Assembly (NCBI RefSeq): GCF_007290395.2
Contig: NZ_CP041656.2
Location: forward strand, 620,001 to 684,000
Reading direction: 5' to 3'
Source: Bradyrhizobium cosmicum
GTDB lineage: Bacteria; Pseudomonadota; Alphaproteobacteria; Rhizobiales; Xanthobacteraceae
DNA: 64,000 nt
The position numbers were made by a program, and so were the translations under genes. How positions within the stretch are numbered: the first letter of the stretch is position 1; the number at the start of each line of letters is the position of its first letter. Of the stretch, positions 60,571-64,000 are shown one piece after another. Under the pieces are notes generated by a model that did no database searches, was not told where the DNA came from, and saw only the letters and a list, made by a program, of their open reading frames with translations.

Positions 60571-61776
60571 ATGAAGAATATTTTGTCGGGCATTTTTGCC
60601 GCGTCGCTCGCTCTGAGCGCGAGCGCCGTGCAGGCCCAGGACAAGCCGCCGCTCAAGATCGGCGGCATCCTCGACATGTCGAGCCTTTACGCAGATATCA
60701 CCGGCCCCGGCAGCGAGACGGCAGCCAAGATGGCGGTCGAGGATTTCGGCGGCGAGGTACTCGGACGCAAGATCCAGGTGCTGGCCGCGGACCATCAGAA
60801 CAAGGCCGATCTCTCCGCCAACATCGCGCGCGACATGCTCGACAATCAGGGCGTCGAGATGATCTACGACGTCGCGGCCTCAGCGACTGCGCTTGCCGCC
60901 GGCGAGATCGCGAAAGCGCGCAACAAGATCATCATGTTCAACGGTCCGGGCTCGATCCGTCTCACCAACGAGGCCTGCGGTCCCTACACCATCCACTACG
61001 TGTTCGACACCTACGGACAGGCCAACGTGACCGGCCTTGCAGCCGTGAAGACCGGCCTCGACACCTGGTTCTTCCTCACCGCCGACTACGCCTTCGGCCA
61101 GGACCTGGAGAAGGACACCAGCGCCGTCGTCACCAAGACCGGCGGCAAGGTGCTCGGCGCGGTGCGTCATCCGCTCAACACCTCGGATTTCTCGTCGTTC
61201 CTGCTGCAGGCGCAGGCCTCCAAGGCCAAGGTGATTGGCCTTGCCAACGCCGGCGGTGACACCGTCAACGCCATCAAGCAGGCGGCCGAGTTCGGCATCA
61301 CCAAGGGCGGCCAGAAGGTCTCGCCGCTGCTCGCCTTCGTCTCCGACATCGACTCGATCGGGCTGGAGACCGCTCAGGGCCTGCTGCTCGCCGAAGCATT
61401 CTACTGGGATCTCAACGACGACACCCGCGCTTTCTCCAAGCGCTTCATGGAGCGCACCAAGCGGGTGCCGACCTCGGCACAGGCCGGCGTCTATTCCTCG
61501 GTCACGCATTATCTGAAGGCGGTGAAGGCGGCCGGCACGACCGATGCAGCTACGGTCATCAAGGTGATGAAGGAGACGCCGATCAACGACTTCTTCGCCA
61601 AGAACGGCAAGATCCGCGAGGACGGCCGCATGATCCACGACATGTACCTGTTCGAGGTCAAGAAGCCGGCGGAATCCAAGGGCCGCTGGGACGATTACAA
61701 GCTGCTCGCCACCGTGCCCGGCAGCGAGGCATTCCAGCCGCTGGAGCAGTCGCGCTGTCCGCTGGTGAAGAAGTGA
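60571..61776 (+). CDS. ABC transporter substrate-binding protein (branched-chain amino-acid type)
   Basis: A 401-residue periplasmic binding protein. A Sec signal (MKNILSGIFAASLALSASAV) precedes the Peripla_BP_6 domain (PPLKIGGILDMSSLYADITG and VLAADHQNKADLSANIARDM). GGGAGG lies ten bases before the ATG at 60571. The permease and ATPase partners are not in the window; the downstream acyl-CoA genes suggest aromatic or branched-chain acid uptake. The long upstream frame from 60541 is not used. Confidence 0.9.
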   Translation: MKNILSGIFAASLALSASAVQAQDKPPLKIGGILDMSSLYADITGPGSETAAKMAVEDFGGEVLGRKIQVLAADHQNKADLSANIARDMLDNQGVEMIYDVAASATALAAGEIAKARNKIIMFNGPGSIRLTNEACGPYTIHYVFDTYGQANVTGLAAVKTGLDTWFFLTADYAFGQDLEKDTSAVVTKTGGKVLGAVRHPLNTSDFSSFLLQAQASKAKVIGLANAGGDTVNAIKQAAEFGITKGGQKVSPLLAFVSDIDSIGLETAQGLLLAEAFYWDLNDDTRAFSKRFMERTKRVPTSAQAGVYSSVTHYLKAVKAAGTTDAATVIKVMKETPINDFFAKNGKIREDGRMIHDMYLFEVKKPAESKGRWDDYKLLATVPGSEAFQPLEQSRCPLVKK

Positions 61777-61819
61777 CGGCGTGAGGCGTCGTGGCGGCGA
61801 GCGTGCCTCACGACAGGTC

Positions 61820-61920
61820 GTCATCCCGGGGCTCGCGTAGCGAGAACCCGGGATCCATCGAGCGGCAGTGACGGTTGAAGAATGGATTCCGGGCTCGCGC
61901 TTCGCGCGCCCCGGAATGAC
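61820..61920. repeat. Palindromic element, GTCATCCC variant
   Basis: GTCATCCCGGGGCTCGC opens and GGGCTCGCGCTTCGCGCGCC-CCGGAATGAC closes, with an inner ATCCATCGAGC/GAATGGATTCC pairing. It follows the binding-protein stop by about 45 bp and precedes the enoyl-CoA hydratase gene. Confidence 0.72.
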
Positions 61921-61949
61921 GAAGCAAACAACAACAAGGGAGACCTCGC

Positions 61950-62738
61950 ATGAACGATATGGTCCTGCAAAAGCTCGAAGGCGGGCTGCTCACCATCACC
62001 ATGAACCGTCCCGAGCGGAAGAACGCGCTCAACCCCGAGATGGTCGCAGGATTGGTCGAAGCGGCGCGGCGCGCGGCCGATGATCCCGAGGTGCGCGCGG
62101 TGCTGTTCAAGGGCGCGGGCGGCTCGTTCTGCGTCGGCGGCGACGTCAAGTCGATGGCGGCGGGCCGTGCGCCGCTGCCGTTCGAGGTGAAGATGGCGAA
62201 CCTGCGCCGCGGCATGGAGGTCTCGCGAATCCTGCACCAGATGCCGAAGCCCGTGGTGGCTCAGCTTGACGGCGCGGCGGCGGGCGCCGGCCTGTCGATG
62301 GCGCTGTCGTGCGACCTGCGCATCGCATCCGAATCCTGCAAAATCACGACAGCCTTCGCCAAGGTCGGATTCTCCGGCGATTACGGCGGCACCTATTTCC
62401 TCACCCAGCTGCTCGGCAGTGCGCGGTCGCGCGAACTCTATCTGATGTCGCCGGTGCTATCAGCGAAGGAGGCGCATGCGATCGGCATGGTGACCAAGGT
62501 TGTGCCCGACGCCGAGATCGATACGGCGGCGCACGAACTCGCGCTGTCGCTGGCGCAAGGGCCATCGATTGCGCTCGGCTTCATCAAGCGCAACATCAAC
62601 AATGCCGAGCATCTGCCGCTGGAGGATTGCTTCGACGGCGAAGCGATCCACCATACCCGCTGCAGCGACACCGAGGACCACAAGGAGGCCGCCAAGGCCT
62701 TCGTCGAGAAGCGCAAGCCGGCCTTCAAGGGCTCATGA
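61950..62738 (+). CDS. Enoyl-CoA hydratase/isomerase family protein
   Basis: A 262-residue crotonase. The oxyanion-hole segments are LFKGAGGSFCVGGDVKSMAA and the DGAAAGAGLSMALSCDLRIA stretch, followed by FSGDYGGTYFLTQLLG. The canonical catalytic Glu positions of ECH are partly absent (YGGTY), so this may act on branched, aromatic or cyclic acyl-CoA. Its stop overlaps the ATG of the next gene (ATGA). GGGAGA is six bases before ATG 61950. Confidence 0.9.
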   Translation: MNDMVLQKLEGGLLTITMNRPERKNALNPEMVAGLVEAARRAADDPEVRAVLFKGAGGSFCVGGDVKSMAAGRAPLPFEVKMANLRRGMEVSRILHQMPKPVVAQLDGAAAGAGLSMALSCDLRIASESCKITTAFAKVGFSGDYGGTYFLTQLLGSARSRELYLMSPVLSAKEAHAIGMVTKVVPDAEIDTAAHELALSLAQGPSIALGFIKRNINNAEHLPLEDCFDGEAIHHTRCSDTEDHKEAAKAFVEKRKPAFKGS

Positions 62739-63493
62739 CGATGGCGCCCTATGTGCGGCTGCGGCAGATCTGCCTGGTCGCGCCGCAGCTCGCGCCCGTG
62801 ATCTCGGACATCGCCGAAATCATGGGCCTCGCGGTCTGCTACCGTGACGGCAACGTCGCCAAATACGGCCTGGAGAACGCGTTGCTCCCGGTCGACGCCA
62901 TCCTGCTGGAGGTGGTCGCGCCGTTCAAGGACGGTACCACGGCCGGCCGCTTCATCGAGAAGACCGGCGGCCGCGGCGGCTATATGGCGATCTTCTGCTG
63001 TAACGATCCGGACGAGCGCGGCCGCAACGCCAATGCGATGGGCGTGCGCACCGCCAACGTGATCGACCACGCGCCCTATCACGGCGTGCAGCTCCACCCC
63101 CGCGACTGCCGCGCCGCCTTCATCGAGTTCAACCACACCGACGGCAGCGACGACATCCTTGGTGCCTATCCGCCGGCCGGTCCCAACTGGCAGAAGTTCA
63201 TCCGCAAGGATGTGACGCAGGCGCTGACCGCGGTGGAGATGCAGAGCCCGGATCCGCAGGGGCTGGCGGAGCATTGGGGCAAGATCATCGGTGTTGCGCC
63301 AGGTAGCGGTGCCGAACTGAAGCTGCCCAATGCGACCTTCCGCTTCGTGAAGGGGGCCAGCGAGATCATGAGTGCGCTGGAGTTTCGGGTGACCGACGCT
63401 GCGAGCGTGCTGCATGCCGCGAAGGCCAGGGGGCTCGCGGTGGCGGGGAACGAGTTCCTGCTTGGCGGGGTGACGTTCCGGCTTGGAGCCTGA
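62735..63493 (+). CDS. VOC-family glyoxalase-like protein
   Basis: A 252-residue protein of the glyoxalase-like (VOC) superfamily. The first half starts MTMAPYVRLRQICLVAPQLA with MGLAVCYRDGNVAKYGLENA, and the second has AVEMQSPDPQGLAEHWGKII and VTFRLGA, i.e. two beta-alpha-beta modules. It is translationally coupled to the crotonase upstream (ATGA). A role in acyl-CoA or ring-cleavage metabolism is inferred from context. ATG at 62735 is used; the long upstream frame is within the crotonase gene. Confidence 0.82.
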   Translation: MTMAPYVRLRQICLVAPQLAPVISDIAEIMGLAVCYRDGNVAKYGLENALLPVDAILLEVVAPFKDGTTAGRFIEKTGGRGGYMAIFCCNDPDERGRNANAMGVRTANVIDHAPYHGVQLHPRDCRAAFIEFNHTDGSDDILGAYPPAGPNWQKFIRKDVTQALTAVEMQSPDPQGLAEHWGKIIGVAPGSGAELKLPNATFRFVKGASEIMSALEFRVTDAASVLHAAKARGLAVAGNEFLLGGVTFRLGA

Positions 63494-63514
63494 GCGATTG
63501 CCTCACACACCGCC

Positions 63515-63550
63515 GTCGTCCCGGACAAGCGTAGCGCAAATCCGGGACCC
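63515..63550. repeat. Half of a GTCGTCCC-family palindromic element
   Basis: GTCGTCCCGGA-CAAGCGTAGCGCAAAT-CCGGGAC forms one hairpin; the second half of the element is missing. It lies between the convergent VOC and enoyl-CoA hydratase genes. Confidence 0.6.
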
Positions 63551-63581
63551 CCGCGCGAGCGGACGCTGACGTGATACGGCG

Positions 63582-64000
63582 TCACCTTCCCTTGAAATTC
63601 GGCGTCCGCCGCTCTTCCGTGGCCTTGACGCCTTCCTTGAAATCCTCCGTCGCCCGCAGCCTCGTCTGCTCGGCGAGCTCGTGATTGGTCGCGGCCATCA
63701 CGCGGTCGGCCAGGCCTGCGCGCATCGTGGCGCGAGTTGAGACGAGGCCGAGCGGCGAGCATTCGGCGATCTCGCCGGCGAGCTTCATCGCGGCTGCCTT
63801 CACCTGATCCTGCGGCACCAGCTCGTTGGCGAGGCCCCATTTATATGCCTCTTCGCCGGTGACGCGGCGGCTGGTGTAGAACATCAATTCTGCATTGTTC
63901 TTGCCGATCAGCTCCGGCAGCGTCGTGGTCAGGCCGAAGCCGGGATGGAAGCCGAGTTTTGTGAAGTTGGCCGAGAAGCGGGCTTCGGGGCAGGTGACGC
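63582..64000 (-). CDS. Enoyl-CoA hydratase family protein (5' end outside window)
   Basis: The C-terminal part of a second crotonase-family enzyme, truncated by the window end at 64000. The visible stretch CPEARFSANFTKLGFHPGFG then LMFYTSRRVTGEEAYKWGLA and LANELVPQDQVKAAAMKLAG shows the later half of the fold and the C-terminal helix. The ATG at 63887 is internal, not the start. Opposite in direction to the first crotonase/VOC pair. Assignment is secure for the family; substrate unknown. Confidence 0.88.
   Translation of the reverse strand, partial: VTCPEARFSANFTKLGFHPGFGLTTTLPELIGKNNAELMFYTSRRVTGEEAYKWGLANELVPQDQVKAAAMKLAGEIAECSPLGLVSTRATMRAGLADRVMAATNHELAEQTRLRATEDFKEGVKATEERRTPNFKGR

Noticed and set aside
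1..64000. tRNA, rRNA, CRISPR arrays or intact insertion sequences
   Set aside because: Scanning by eye showed no T-loop/acceptor pairs, no regularly spaced repeats with unique spacers, and no transposase; a formal tRNAscan/CRISPR search could not be run.

Overview
This is a GC-rich chromosomal window from an alphaproteobacterium, most likely Bradyrhizobium or a close relative in the Nitrobacteraceae. The evidence is the RegS/RegR redox pair next to a cyo-type quinol oxidase, CobS/CobT, an AmiC/Urt-type amide uptake cluster, CarD with a Lys/Ala-rich leader, HWE-family kinases, and many of the intergenic palindromes typical of these genomes. No rRNA, tRNA, CRISPR array or intact insertion sequence was seen.

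Layout. 1-3.8 kb: 3' end of secA, a GAF-PAS-HWE histidine kinase with a convergent single-domain response regulator, and a MarR regulator. 3.9-11.5 kb: a co-directional amide cluster with a cytoplasmic AmiC-like sensor, an amidase, and a Liv/Urt-type ABC importer (two permeases, a Tat-exported binding protein, two ATPases). 11.7-20.8 kb: mostly housekeeping genes (L,D-transpeptidase lipoprotein, accA, xerD, aroKB, CNNM/CBS transporter, BolA, DnaJ-domain protein). 20.9-28.6 kb: two divergent citrate-synthase paralogues, one with an N-terminal HTH, then a rearranged accessory stretch carrying duplicated 3' fragments of the second citrate synthase and of a DedA gene. 28.9-35.4 kb: cobST, a phytase-like exported protein, an Old Yellow Enzyme and small envelope genes. 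35.6-38.6 kb: a DUF2235 hydrolase and several small proteins. 38.6-40.1 kb: a low-GC island with a HEPN-motif protein and a decayed gene, inserted behind the rpmB terminator. 40.3-48.1 kb: rpmB, a DUF3108 protein, a Suv3-like helicase, an S4 RNA-binding gene, fdxA and carD. 48.2-57.9 kb: two exported hypotheticals, then cyoABCD-surf1-regSR reading leftward and a divergent MFS gene. 58-64 kb: an M48/LysM lipoprotein protease, a nuclease-fold protein, an ABC binding protein, two enoyl-CoA hydratase-type enzymes (the last cut by the window end) and a glyoxalase-like protein.

How the genes work together. The amide cluster imports and hydrolyses short amides under probable control by its AmiC-like sensor or the adjacent MarR. 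The quinol oxidase, its SURF1 assembly factor and the quinone/redox sensor pair RegSR share one transcription direction with tight spacing, so respiration and redox sensing are probably co-expressed.

The most unusual points are: the two-unit citrate-synthase/DedA arrangement (two alternative cargos joined by truncated copies of the flanking genes); the HEPN-motif protein next to a frameshifted remnant; a perfect 23-bp palindrome in the cyoA/MFS promoter region; operator-like repeats abutting the HTH-citrate synthase start; and an S4 RNA-binding gene whose only well-placed start is ACG. At least three families of nested palindromic elements occupy most of the longer intergenic gaps.
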